Source of the DNA: Eurosta solidaginis
Taxonomy: Eukaryota; Arthropoda; Insecta; Diptera; Tephritidae
DNA: 64,000 bases
NCBI RefSeq assembly: GCF_040869045.1
Contig: NC_090322.1
Span: forward strand, 274,562,662-274,626,661
Reading direction: 5' to 3'
In this document: one piece after another, positions 44,150 to 55,080 of the stretch
Position numbering within the stretch: the stretch's first letter is position 1
Layout: every line of letters starts with the position of its first letter
The notes under the pieces: generated by a model
The model's database searches: none
Told to the model about the DNA's origin: nothing
What the model saw: the letters and a program-made list of their open reading frames with translations, nothing else
Program-made: the position numbers and the translations under genes

Positions 44150-44722
44150 ATCTGCTTATTAATGATAGCAAATTATAATAGTCTAGTTATCGGATTGTAA
44201 TCGGCGCGTTACAGACGTGTCATCGATTTTTTTACTGAAGTTTTATCGGTTTTTGTTTCATAAAGAACCCTTGAGTCGTCGTTCGCAAATCGATAAATCG
44301 CCTATAACAAACAAGTGACACTCCGATAAAAAATCGACAACTTTTTGAAAATAAACGTATATATTTTCGATAACAAACCGGTTCTTGAGGATAAAAAATC
44401 GATGAATTTTGTTGTCGATTGAAAGTTTATAACACTTCGACACCTATGCAAAAATATTTTCTTCCTTTTCGGATAACTTTTCAATAACATTATATGCATA
44501 ATATTAGCCGTGTTTTTTACGCGTATCATCTACAATTGCAACTAAAGAAGTTTGGATTTCAAAAATGCTATAAAAGTGCTATCTAAATTTTGATCTGAGA
44601 ATACTTCAATTAACTTTATTTTGTCGATAAAAGATTCTAATGCCAGCGGATCGCCACTTTAGTTTTCTCTAATAATTGAGTCGTAACTGGTAATGTACGA
44701 TTTTTACTGTTCTGAGGTTGCC
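44150..44722. promoter_or_regulatory. ATCGAT-rich upstream region
   Basis: Between 44219 and 44415 there are repeated ATCGAT/TCGATAA motifs (CATCGAT at 44220, AATCGATAAATCG at 44287, CGATAA at 44316 and 44370, AATCGATG at 44397, GTCGATTG at 44415). The best is one base from the fly DRE consensus TATCGATA bound by DREF. TCATCGATTTTTTTA at 44219 and TAAAAAATCGATGA at 44391 are inverted, so a small repeat is an alternative. It lies 300-500 bp upstream of the candidate gene at 44723. Confidence 0.35.
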
Positions 44723-45140
44723 ATGATTGAAATATTGTTATTCGATTGTAAATCTGAAGAATTATTTGTTGAAAGCAAATTAGAAGGATATGAAGTAGAA
44801 TGGGAATTGGAAAAGTCAGGTACTAATTATTTTATATATATATATTTATATATTTGTATTAGTTATTGACTAAAAATTTGAATTATTACTTGCTACGATA
44901 TCTGAGTCACTAAATCCTAAAAAATCTTATTGAGGATTTAGTGAACACCTTCCTTTGGTGCTTGATTTATCGCTGGAATTGCCCTCAGGATCGGACATGT
45001 GTTTGAAACAGGGTAATTTTATTGAAAATTATTATTTTAAAGGAAACAAATTTTGTAAATCAGGTAAATATTTTGTAAACCCAGTATTATTTGAAAATGC
45101 GGTTAATATTTGTCGCGTTTGGTATACATTTTATAAAATG
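44723..45140 (+). CDS. Candidate two-exon gene fragment, 101 codons, unknown product
   Basis: Exon 1 (44723-44819) starts at an ATG in the context GTTGCCATGATT and encodes 32 codons plus one base, rich in Glu (EELFVESKLEGYEVEWELEK). It ends in the donor AGTCAG|GTACTA. A 115-base AT-rich intron ends TTATTGAG|GA at 44934. Exon 2 (44935-45140) continues in phase for 69 codons (LPLVLDLSLELPSGSD, ICRVWYTFYKM) and ends at a second good donor ATG|GTAAGT. Frame is kept across the intron and the only in-frame stops are inside it. The next exon is not found; a structured, GC-richer sequence follows. I do not recognise the protein: host gene or remnant of a mobile or viral gene are both possible. Confidence 0.4.
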
Positions 45141-45192
45141 GTAAGTCTGGTTAAGATAATTATATAATTTGTTTTTTTGAAAACAAAGGAAC

Positions 45193-45495
45193 ATCCGGTC
45201 TGCGGATTTTCTCTAAATTATAGGCTAGAGAATGCCTACCCCCCTTCCGTGCCGAACTTAGTCGGACTTACCGACTGTCCCCCACTAGGTTAGCCCCGCT
45301 AGCTAACCAATAGACAGGCTGTCCTAAAAAGGACACTTAGTATTATGTGTTTTCTCGCCCCCCAGAATGGGGTTTACAAAAGGAAATACGCAAGCGTGTT
45401 CCGGTTTATTTATTTTGTGAAAACCGAAACAAGCTGGTATATTTTTTTCCGGACTATTGGAAAAAAATATAAAAAAACCGCACTTGTTTTACAAG
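45193..45495 (+). other. Run of about ten consecutive hairpins (structured RNA candidate)
   Basis: Perfect or near-perfect stems in order: ATCCG/CGGAT (45193-45207), TTCTCTA/TAGAGAA (45209-45232), AGTCGG/CCGACT (45260-45276), GGTTAGC/GCTAACC (45288-45308), TGTCCT/AGGACA (45320-45335), CCCC/GGGG (45360-45372), GGAA-TACG/CGTG-TTCC (45382-45402), CGGTTT/AAACCG (45402-45426), a 13-bp TATATTTTTTTCC/GGAAAAAAATATA (45438-45471) and CTTGT/ACAAG (45483-45495). The block is visibly richer in G and C than its flanks. No protein frame fits it. It begins about 50 bp after the second donor of the candidate gene, so it could lie in its intron. Confidence 0.6.
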
Positions 45496-46860
45496 CCTAA
45501 CGACAATTTTTATTTTATTTTTTCGAATATACGGCGATGTTTATGGCCACACTTTATATCGGAAGTACAAAAAACGTATTTTGTATCGCGGACGCACCGC
45601 TTTTAATAAAATTTGCAAACCGCTTTATAAAATGAATGAAAATATTATAATTTTTCCGTCTAAAGTCATGTGTTTTATGTATAAGGCATTGGAGAATTAG
45701 TGGATATACAAGCCTTTTCGGCCATAGTGTATAAGGCGTACCAAAATTGAAAGTGGAGAAAAGTGGCGACGTACATTTTTTTAGTACTTATTTATACGCA
45801 CCAATTTCATAAGTGTAATGGAGTTATGCTCATAGCGGCCCAAATAGTGTTTAAGTGGATATCTATATACATGTCAAAAAAAAAAAAAACAACATAAGTT
45901 GTATGAATGCATAATTAATTGTCTCTATTTTCTCAGAAAAAACGTTGTGGTAGTAAGAGGTTGTCTGGTGTTAACAATATTGACCGATAACTTGTGCAGG
46001 CAGAGCACAAAATATATTTATTAGGTGCTTCTAATTTTGTTAACAATAATGCTGTTGTTAGCAAAAAAGAACCCAAACAGAGAGAATCAGGAAAAGTGTT
46101 GCAACAGAAATACGCAAACTGCCGTAAACATTTGACTGTAGAAATACATGGAGAAGCCGTAATGCACAAATGAAAAGTCCTGTAGGAAAGTTTAAAATGA
46201 AGAAAAATTTCCCTGTACATAGGTATGTATGTAAATTGGCTCCATTTTGCCAGAAACATTTTTGCTTAATGAAATTATGAACTTGAGCTAGTATTTGAAC
46301 CCATGATCATGCAAATCAAATAGGCAGACAGATACAATTAATTTTTTCATTCGCTCATGATTTTGCTAGATTATGGGAGCCAATGGAAAACTTGGAGATA
46401 CATATATGTACATACATACGTACAGGCATACAGGCAAACCCACATACATACGTACATACACGTGTGCAAACTTAATTAGGTCTCGAGGTCTGGAGCAAGG
46501 AAATATCTTTGGTATATGATTGCAGTAAAGCATAAGTATGAACCAATTTAAATTCCCCACATTCCATTCCACCAACTGTTTAGGAAGCAATTGATATAGC
46601 TTCCATAATATGGAATCCATATGGTCTTATTTTATAAAATAATGAATGCACATATGTACATGCGTACATACCTACATATGTATATGTGTATGTACTTTTG
46701 ACATATTGACCACAGATGTAATTTGTAAGTACGCAGGAATTCTTACCGATGTTTATCTTTCTTTTCAACTCTAGCAAAATAGTTTGAATTTTTTTCGTAT
46801 TGGTGTTTTAGAAAAAACAAAACAAACACTACGATAATGAAACAAAAGGGTACTAGTATT
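45496..46860. other. Spacer, no gene seen
   Basis: AT-rich, with CATACGTACATA microsatellites near 46405-46460 and 46655-46690. Frames on the minus strand (up to 108 codons) look accidental. Confidence 0.45.
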
Positions 46861-47300
46861 TTAGTCTCAGTATGGAGCGGCCGGCCTATTGGCCGTTTGT
46901 TTACGAATTTTGTAATTCAAATTTAAGTAACTTCCCGATAAGCTACCAGCTTGAAATTTGGAATATAGTTCAGAACTCGATGACAATGTAATAATAAGAA
47001 ACAAGTCTCCGATAGGTGGCGCATGGATCGAAATATTTCAAAAAATCGTATTTGTGGTCCGATTTGGTTCATATTTGGAATAAATGTTACATACAGTCCG
47101 GTAGATGTGACATCAAAATACTTTGGAGTTCGAGGAGGGACAAGCATTCGTGGCGCCGGGTCGAGTAAAGTCTTTGGAATGATTATGTATTGAGGACTTA
47201 GATTGTAACAAATTGTGAGGAAAGAGTCCTTGCAATAATGAGTCACTAAATGAACTAAATAGAATGAGAAATAATAGGCAATTAAATAAAGACTAAAAAC
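46861..47300. repeat. Possible unclassified dispersed repeat
   Basis: GGTCCGATTTGGTTCATATTTGGAA and AAGCTACCAGCTTGAAATTTGG are phrases of a type often seen in dispersed fly repeats, and CGGCCGGCC lies at the left. No ends or second copy are present here, so this is weak. Confidence 0.25.
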
Positions 47301-48797
47301 TTGAAAATAAAATAATTTTAAAAAAGTTTTTAAGTTAAATGGTTTTATTGAAAAAAATACTTGCATTAAGTAATAATAATACTAAAAGCTAGAAAATAAT
47401 TAGGTAGGTCCTAGGTACTAGTCATCGCACTCTTCATCAATCTAGGGCGTTGATCAGACAATTAAATAAAATCGCTGGACGCGTCAAATTTCTATTGATA
47501 GTCATAAGTAAGACCAACTGAGCCTTTATAATTAAAAACATAAGTTAGTATAATTTATACATCGTAATACATATATATGTATATAGAGAGGTCCTTAAAA
47601 ATAAAAAGAACGATATTGTGAGTCCCCTCTATTAGCTATTTTGTCTGCTCGCTTAAATATTTAGAAATCATTATTTATTGATTAGGTACCACCCTAATGA
47701 AAATTCATATGTGGAGCCATACTTCTTTATACATCTACGTATGTATGTGTATGAATCCACTCTAAATAAAAACAATCAACAAAAAGCCTTAGGATTTATT
47801 TCACGTCTTATTAAAGAAGCTTAAAGAACCACACAAAACCGCTTTATTATGGAGAAAAATAAATTATTATTGTAAAATAGCTTAACAAAAAACTTAAGTA
47901 CTTTTAATAGCCAGTAGAAGACGATGCCAAGTCTTCGTCCAAGTCAATAATGCTACCAAAATGAGCCAAGTACCTATTCGCCTACCCAAATTACATTAAC
48001 TTACAGTCTTACATAAAAGCACATGCAGAAAAACTCTATCTATGAACACATACATACATATATTTCAATTTAATGGACTATGGAATTTCGTGAATTGTTA
48101 CACTACACGTCCAGTTAATTAAAAATGCTTAAAACTTAAAAGCGAACAACGACCGTGAATGTTTTTGTTATCTGAAAGTTCGTTTCCTCGTCGCTTGTAA
48201 TGAAACAATTCTTCAGAGTCATCATCAAATATGTACATGCATATCTACATAAGTACATAGGCGTTTATGTTTTTCTTTTTATTATTTATTCATCATTTGT
48301 GGTAAAAAATTAAGTTCTTCACCGGTTTGACCTTTGTGCCATTTTGATGGAGATTTGGCTTTCAATTGTTAATTATAATGCTTTGTATGATATTTGATTC
48401 GAAGCTATGTGTTTGTTTACTTTTCGGTAATAATAGTGGCATGAGGTACAGTTTCATGTAAGCCCCCATCAAGAAAATATTCAATAACAATCGTCTGGAG
48501 GCTGAATGATTCCTACTGCAGATGAGAGACACAGACCTACATATGTAGTTAAACCTCAAAATCGTTTAGCAGTCTCTTCCCAAATTTCCTTCCTATGGAC
48601 ATTTTAAATTTGCAATATTTTATATATGTACATTTATATATATAAGAAAAGTTCCATGAGAAAGTGAACCTTGGTTAGAAAATAAATAAACAGGGGCATA
48701 ATAGTTATAAGTTTCATCGCATAAACGCTGCTTCAGAATAATTTTTGAATGAAAATAGAAAAAATTGTATTCAATAATAATTACTTGTCAATGTTTA
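47301..48797. other. Spacer, no gene seen
   Basis: AT-rich with TATATGTATATAG-type microsatellites; nothing else supported. Confidence 0.45.
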
Positions 48798-48805
48798 TAT
48801 TTAAC

Positions 48806-49222
48806 CATTGTGAATTCATACAAGTGGCGAATGTTTGACAAAAACGTTCACAATAGTAAACAGCCTCGGTCACCTGTTCAATCGCTGTTCGATTACTTAA
48901 ATTATTTGCTCAATAGTGTTTATCAAAAAATTTTGTAGACGACTGCTTTATTGCATTATTTACATATTTTAAAATGTTTGCTTAAGAAATGAATAGAAAT
49001 ATGTATTATGATTTTCAGTATACACATTTAAAAGAAAAGCTGATTTGGGACACAAATGGGCAATTCATGGCAGTTCAATTTAATCACAGCGAGCAAAAAA
49101 ACAAACCTATCTTCCATTCTCTGGCCATTCCCGACAGCCATTCTCCCTCTCAGCTTTTATTTGACAGGTAGGTATGGCAATGGAAGAATAGAAAGATTTT
49201 TCACTCGTATGAATTCACAATG
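48806..49222. mobile_element. hAT-like MITE, copy 2 of the CATTGTGAATTCAT family
   Basis: Inverted ends CATTGTGAATTCATACAAGTG / CACTCGTATGAATTCACAATG with a perfect 8-bp duplication TATTTAAC (48798-48805, 49223-49230). Blocks CCTCGGTCACCTGT, GCATTATTTACATATTTTAAAATGTT and CTCTGGCCATTCCCGACAGCC match the element at 1789-2156 in opposite orientation. The 60-codon frame inside is not a gene. Confidence 0.92.
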
Positions 49223-49303
49223 TATTTAACGTTGGTTGAAAATTATTATCATCAATTAATAAGTTTTTTTCGTTGGCAATAATAAATATTTCTTTTTTAT
49301 CTT

Positions 49304-50727
49304 TTTTTATACTCAGTTGAGCAGAGCTCACAGAGTATATTAACTTTGATTGGATAACGGTTGGTTGTACAGGTATAAAGGAATCGAGATAGATATAGAC
49401 TTCCATATATCAAAATTATCAGTATCGAAAAAAAATTTGATTGAGCCATGTCCGTCCGTCCGTCTGTCCGTTAACACGATAACTTGAGTAAATTTTCAGG
49501 TATCTTGATGAAATTTGGTATGTAGGTTCCTGGGCACTCATCTCATCTCGTTGTTTAAAATGAACGATATCGGACTATAACCACGCCCACTTTTTCGATA
49601 TCGAAAATTACGAAAAATGAAAAAAATGCCATAATTATATACCAAATACGAAAAAAGGGATGAAACATAGTAATTTGATTGGTTTATTGACGCAAAATAT
49701 AACTTTAGAGAAAACTTTGTAAAATGGGTGTGACACCTACCATATTAAGTAGAAAAAAATGAAAAAGTTTTGCAGGGCGAAATCAACAGCCCTTGGAATC
49801 TTGGCATGAATACTGTTCGTGGTATTGCATATATAAATAAATTAGCAGTACCCGACAGATGATTTTCTGGATCACCCTGGTCCACATTTTGGTCGATATC
49901 TCGAAAACGCCTTCACATATACATCTAAGGGCCACTCGCTTTTAAAACCCTCATTAATACCTTTAATTTGATACCCATATCGTATCAACATTCTAGAGTC
50001 ACCCTTGGTCCACCTTTATGCCGATATCTCGAAAAGGCGCCCACCTATACACCGAAGGCCCACTCGCTTTTAAAATACTCATTAACACCTTTCATTTGAT
50101 TCCCAAATCGTACAAACACATTCTAGAGTCACCCCTGGTCCACCTTTATGGCGATATCTCGAAACGGCGTCTACCTATGGAACCAAGGATCATTCCCTTT
50201 TAAAATACTCATTAACACCTTTTATTTGATACCGATATCGTACAATTATGGCGATATCTCGAAAAGGCGTCACCCTATAGAACTAAGGATCACTCCCTTT
50301 TAAAATACTCATTACCACCTTTCGTTTGATACCCATATCGTACAAACCCATTCTAGGGTCACCCCTGGCCCACCTTAATGGCAATATCTCGAAAAGGCGT
50401 CTACCTATAGACCTAAGGCCCACTCCCTTTTAAAATACTCATTAACACCTTTCGTTTGATACCCATATCGTACAAACAAATTCTAGAGTCAGCCCTGGTC
50501 CACCTTTATGGCGATATCCCTAAATGGCGTCCATCCATAGAACTATGGCCTACTCTCTCTTAAAATACTCTTTAATACCTTCCATTTGATATACATGTCA
50601 TACAACCACATTCCAGGGTTACCCTAGGTTCATTTTCCTACATGGTGATTTTCCCTTATTTTTTCTCCATAGCTCTCAACTGAGTATGTAATGTTCGGTT
50701 ACACCCGAACTTAGCCTTCCTTACTTG
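49304..50727 (+). mobile_element. DINE-1/Helentron-like element, copy C
   Basis: Starts TTTTTATACTCAGTTGAGCA and ends CTCAACTGAGTATGTAATG, hairpin GTTCGG/CCGAAC, CCTTACTTG at 50727. Relative to copy B the middle (the CCTACCATATTA-proximal part) is reached early, so several hundred bases are deleted. The 130-bp array spans about 49890-50600 with one unit internally shortened near 50240. Confidence 0.82.
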
Positions 50728-51104
50728 TTTCTTATTAGTTTTAGTCTACAACGCTGGTAGAGACGACTTTAACCGTTCCCAACAAGGCACGTCAACCACC
50801 AAGAAATATCTGACTCTTAAACCTCAACTGCCCGAAAACCAAGTTTTAATAACCTTGTTATCCCAATGAAGTGGAGGCATCCACCAGAGTTTACCAACAT
50901 CATGTGTCCATCGAATCCCTAATTTGTTATGTTTTACACAATTTATAATATACCAATTTAAAAATGGCTCTTTTTCGGGCTATCAAAGTTATTTGAGCAA
51001 GATGACGGAGGCTCTCAAAGATTTTGAGTATAAAGAAAATCTTGTCGAATGGTTCATTTGCGGTTGGGTTCAATAAGCTTGGCTATCCGATATCTTGTCT
51101 TGAT

Positions 51105-51240
51105 AACCGCGTTAATGTTGATTGCCATAATTTCAAAATATTAACGACCTTTATCAGGTAACTGGGTTAAACAGGCAATTGAAAAGTAAAATCCCTTTAT
51201 CCGAAAATCAAGCTCCTCAAGTCCCTGACAACATAAGACG
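51105..51240 (+). pseudogene. RTE-type LINE, small rearranged fragment
   Basis: GATTGCCATAATTTCAAAATATTAA and AGGCAATTGAAAAGTAAAAT then AATCAAGCTCCTCAAGTCCCT correspond to about 30685-30710 and 30810-30875 of the RTE copy, with the intervening sequence deleted. Confidence 0.55.
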
Positions 51241-51244
51241 ATAG

Positions 51245-51600
51245 TTTCTTGTGATAGGTTACGTTAGGTTGAACTGTTCGGTCCATGAGGTCCTCACATA
51301 GACTGAATGAGTCCGTAGTGTTACCAGAAGTTTGTTTTAACGACCAAACTGAAAAATCCTATCAAAAACCAGGACCTATGTTGTAAAATAACTCCGTCCC
51401 CTTGGCAAATACTAGAAGCTTCCTAGGACTTTAGCCCCTTGCTGCTTCTATATCTGATAGCTGGAGTTTCCTCCTCCAACCCGCACTTCCTACATCTGCT
51501 ATACCTGACCAAGCCTAATTTAAAGGCATGTGACGCCAGAAGGCAGTATCCAGTCAGAATACCCATCATGAGTCTACAGTCCTCTCTCTTTAATGATAGA
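51245..51600. repeat. Retroelement-type dispersed repeat
   Basis: ATAGGTTACGTTAGGTTGAACTG, GGTCCTCACATAGACTGAATGA and CTTCCTACATCTGCTATACCTGACC are phrases I recognise from a widely dispersed fly retroelement end. No second copy occurs here, so identity rests on memory. Confidence 0.4.
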
Positions 51601-53089
51601 TCGTGTCTCCGCTATTCGGTACAACCCGTTTTGTAGCGAGTTATTTACCATTGCGGCGAGTCTTCAATCATTGCCGCTAGATGAGTGTCCAAAGCATTAT
51701 CTAAGTGATGATAAGCATTTTTTTTACTCGCAAATGCAGATGTATATACATGTAAAAGAAAACACGGCCTCTATATAACCTAACTATGCAATTCCATTAC
51801 ACGAGAATTTTGAAAACTTCTTTCTCTCTTCCAAAAGGACTCGTACCGAGACACAATGTCCGTGAAAGCTTTGGAGCTCCATATATCAACCGTCTCTTAA
51901 ATAACATACCAACTTTTCATGTGTATATATGTATCTGTATGTAACTACATCTGTATAACAATTACATGTATTTTTGTAAGCACAAAAACAGCAGTTGTAA
52001 GTATTTTGTGGTTTTATACCGCAGATTACAAATCTTTTATAGTTAAATTTATACCGTTAAGCGTACCCAAAATATGTGAATGAACTTTCGGCCGCTGCTC
52101 CAAAATGTCGTTTCGCCCGTAAATAACATTTGGGTGCATTGCAACGACGACTGCATTGGGTTTTATGAAAAAAAAAAAAAAATGTGTTTAAGGTTTGTCG
52201 CAGCCATTTGTAAGTAAGTGTGCAAAATTCCTACCGTATACATATGTACATTGGACCGGCCCTTATTAAAAAATTGGTTCCGTTTTCAAACCGCCGGACC
52301 AAAAATGTTTCCTTTTCACCTACATAAGTACTCAAAATATAAAGTTTGGTGTAATTCGGATAACGCTTGGTGGGTGGGTGGCACAAGTAATAAGGTATAA
52401 TAATTTGGGTGGGCTGAGCTAAATTTTTTTTTTGATATTGTGAAAATATTGCTCATGTCATTCAACAAAATAGCCTGTAAACATTTCAGCTTTTTATTTT
52501 TATATATATTTTTATATGGGCATATACTTATGTAATATTTCTATAATACAACAGCAATAATACGCAATGAGTTTTAAAATTATAATCAAAGGAAGGCAGT
52601 CTACAAGTATTACATACTATATACATATATATGTATAGGGAATTTTCGACAAAATAATTAATATGGAACTTTCTCTAACTTTGGCAATTTTCAACTGATT
52701 TTACACTTTCAAAGCTTTCTGTATAAGAGGTTTCGATGGAAATTAACTTTACAACAATTTTTGTATACCAAACTTATTAATGACTACATTTCCCGTACTT
52801 TCGCATGTGCGCGCCCATCAAATTTTATCCGACTTTTACCAAATTTTATATTTTGAGTATTTACATAGGTGAACAGCAAACTTGTTCTGCCCGGCGTTTC
52901 GAAATGTGAAAATTTGTTATAAAATAAGACCGGTCTAATGAACATACTCATGTGCTTGATTAATTTTAAGCATTTTACATAAATAAATAAAAATGTATAC
53001 TGGGTTCGCGGTAAAAACTCCCTTTTGAAGGAACTCATTCAGTAGCACTGTTTGACAAACAAACAAAATTTACTATATGTACTTTTCTT
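51601..53089. other. Spacer, no gene seen
   Basis: AT-rich with poly(A) at 52169-52181; no supported gene. Confidence 0.45.
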
Positions 53090-53345
53090 CGAGACAAACA
53101 TCAAGTTGTAGGTGCGGTGGAGTTTACAGCAACTGCACACTTCAATATTTTTTGTGGGATTCGAGTTGTGTGGTACGTTCCTTAGGTATTGGAGTGCGGA
53201 ATGGCCTAGTAAGTTCAACGTGGTCATATGAAATCGTTCCCGAGATGATCGGGCTTGTGCTCAACATCGATATCACTCCAATAAGCCTTCGGAGAGTGTC
53301 TTTATCGCTACCACAGTACCGGCAACATGATTTGTTTTTATTTCA
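53090..53345 (+). repeat. LINE 3'-region fragment
   Basis: CGTTCCCGAGATGATCGGGCTTG, CAACATCGATATCACTCCAATAAGCC and GTGTCTTTATCGCTACCACAG parallel, in reverse complement, the piece at 54256-54350 (GATAAGCACACTCCCCCAAG, GTTATCGATGTTGATGG). The 100-codon frame here is part of this repeat. Confidence 0.5.
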
Positions 53346-53379
53346 ACCAGATGTTAAACGAAATTATTCTTGTTTCTGA

Positions 53380-54250
53380 AACTGAGAGTTTGTCAGTGTA
53401 TACCGCTGGGTAATAAAGAAGATGCAAAAGACTGCCTCTAAATTTGAAGCATAACTCTAAGATTCTTTCTCTTTATTACAACTTGTTTACTTGACATTCG
53501 ATTTATAATATTGATATACCTACCATTTTCTTGGTCTTCCGAAGCTATATATTTCATTCCAATGGTCTTCTAAGGTCTGAAGTAACTTTTACATATAGAG
53601 CTTTTTAGGGCCAATATAAATGACTTACAAATTTTTAAAAGCGCATGTCAAGTAATATATTTAAGAAACAATTTTGGTATTTGAATTTTTTTATTTCGTA
53701 TGGCGACCTTGTATACAATGAACCGGAGATCAGGTGACATATCTGATCATATTAACCATTATAGAAATATTTTATCCGTATAATATACATATAAAAACGG
53801 ATAATCGATAAAATGGAAAATAGCCATTTCTAGTACAAGTTAATTTGATGACTTGTTTCCAGAACGACCGCTGAATTTGGGTGATGGTGTAGGTGGTTTA
53901 AGATGGTGTAGAACGACGAAAACTATAGTGAAACAAGTAGTAGTAGAGCGGTGCCAAAGTTACTAGCGAATTTAACGGTTTCTTGATGGCAGATGGATGA
54001 TGAGATGTGATAGAGGCGATGTCCAAATAACCGGTGAATGGTTGATCGATCAGGCTATGTCCAATAACCGGTGGTTGGTGAAAGTAAACCCAAACCCAAA
54101 ACCCATCAAAACCTTCGAATGTGGTACATAACCTGGTGAGCTACCTGCCAATGGCTTAACATCTTCCATCAGCATTTCTTATTGCTTCTTCTTACCAAGT
54201 GTGTAAAAAAAATCTAATTAAATCATAAATTTTAATTAACATATTTAAAT
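53380..54250. other. Spacer, no gene seen
   Basis: About 53860-54130 is less AT-rich, with repeated ATAACCGGTG (54030, 54069) and GTGGTTGGTG motifs but no long frame. Confidence 0.4.
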
Positions 54251-54255
54251 AAAAC

Positions 54256-54350
54256 GTGTTGTTGTAGCGATAAGCACACTCCCCCAAGGCCTTGGGGAGT
54301 GTTATCGATGTTGATGGTCCTTTGCCGGAAGTACGTTCCGGTAACAAGCA
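54256..54350 (-). repeat. LINE 3' end fragment with (CAA)n-type tail
   Basis: Minus strand ends CGATAACACTCCCCAAGG...CTTATCGCTACAACAAC, the same GCTACAACAAC ending as the Jockey-like copy at 4463. CACTCCCCCAAGGCCTTGGGGAGTG is a near-perfect palindrome. Confidence 0.55.
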
Positions 54351-54354
54351 CGAT

Positions 54355-54642
54355 CATCTCATCAATTTGCATCGTGCTCCTTCTGATTTTTCCTAAAAAT
54401 TAATGTACAAGTTTTACACCGGCTCGAAGCGGCATCAGCAAAGCAGACTTTTCACTGAGAAGCTTTTCATTGCAGAAATACAATCGGAGTTTTTGTTAAA
54501 TCACTGCCGAGGGGCAACCCCGCTGTATAAACCTTTTTTTCTAATTGAGAAAGCTTGTTTCTTAATTTTTGAGCGACTTTGAGCCCAGCATCTTCGGTGT
54601 GGTAGGCGGAGCACACTACCACCACACTACGGCGGGCGCACA
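54355..54642 (-). mobile_element. tRNA-derived SINE, copy 6 (3'-truncated or fused)
   Basis: Head at 54642 (GCGCCCGCCGTAGTGTGGTG), body to GCACGATGCAAATTGATGAG at 54355, where it abuts the LINE piece instead of its own tail. Confidence 0.85.
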
Positions 54643-54657
54643 TCGAAGCAAATATTA

Positions 54658-55078
54658 GGGGGACTCATGTAACCGTATAAATGCCTTATAAAGTGTGTAA
54701 ACGTATAAATTTATCTAGTTTACGCAGGAGCTGTCAAATTTTGTATGAAAAATCATTTACACAATTTGTATAAATTTACGCGCACATTTCATTGTGTAAA
54801 CGCGGTAAACTCAAAGGAATGCAACCTTGCAGACATTACAGACGGCATTTTCATCAAAAATCTCCACCATCAGCAAGTAAAGGCGTTTTAGTTTTGATTC
54901 TTCACTTAACCATGGTATTTTTTAATTTGTATAACAATCAAAAAAAATTTTTTGGAAATAATACAGCTGAAAAACAATCAAGTTTATCAAGAGTATTACT
55001 AGGTGCGTTCATATAACCGCGTGTGTAAATGGATATAATTTTACACCTTATAAGTTTATATGCTATCATGAGTCCCCC
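54658..55078. mobile_element. TA-flanked MITE with GGGGGACTCATG ends
   Basis: Inverted ends GGGGGACTCATG / CATGAGTCCCCC lie inside TA dinucleotides (54656-54657, 55079-55080). Subterminal GTATAAATTTA, CTTATAA and TGTGTAAA motifs occur in both orientations. No transposase. Confidence 0.75.
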
Positions 55079-55080
55079 TA

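Noticed and set aside
46923..47366. 147-codon minus frame
   Set aside because: Phe/Leu/Tyr-rich low-complexity translation of AT-rich DNA, partly over a possible dispersed repeat.
53077..53379. 100-codon plus frame as a host exon
   Set aside because: The sequence parallels a LINE-end repeat also present at 54256-54350.
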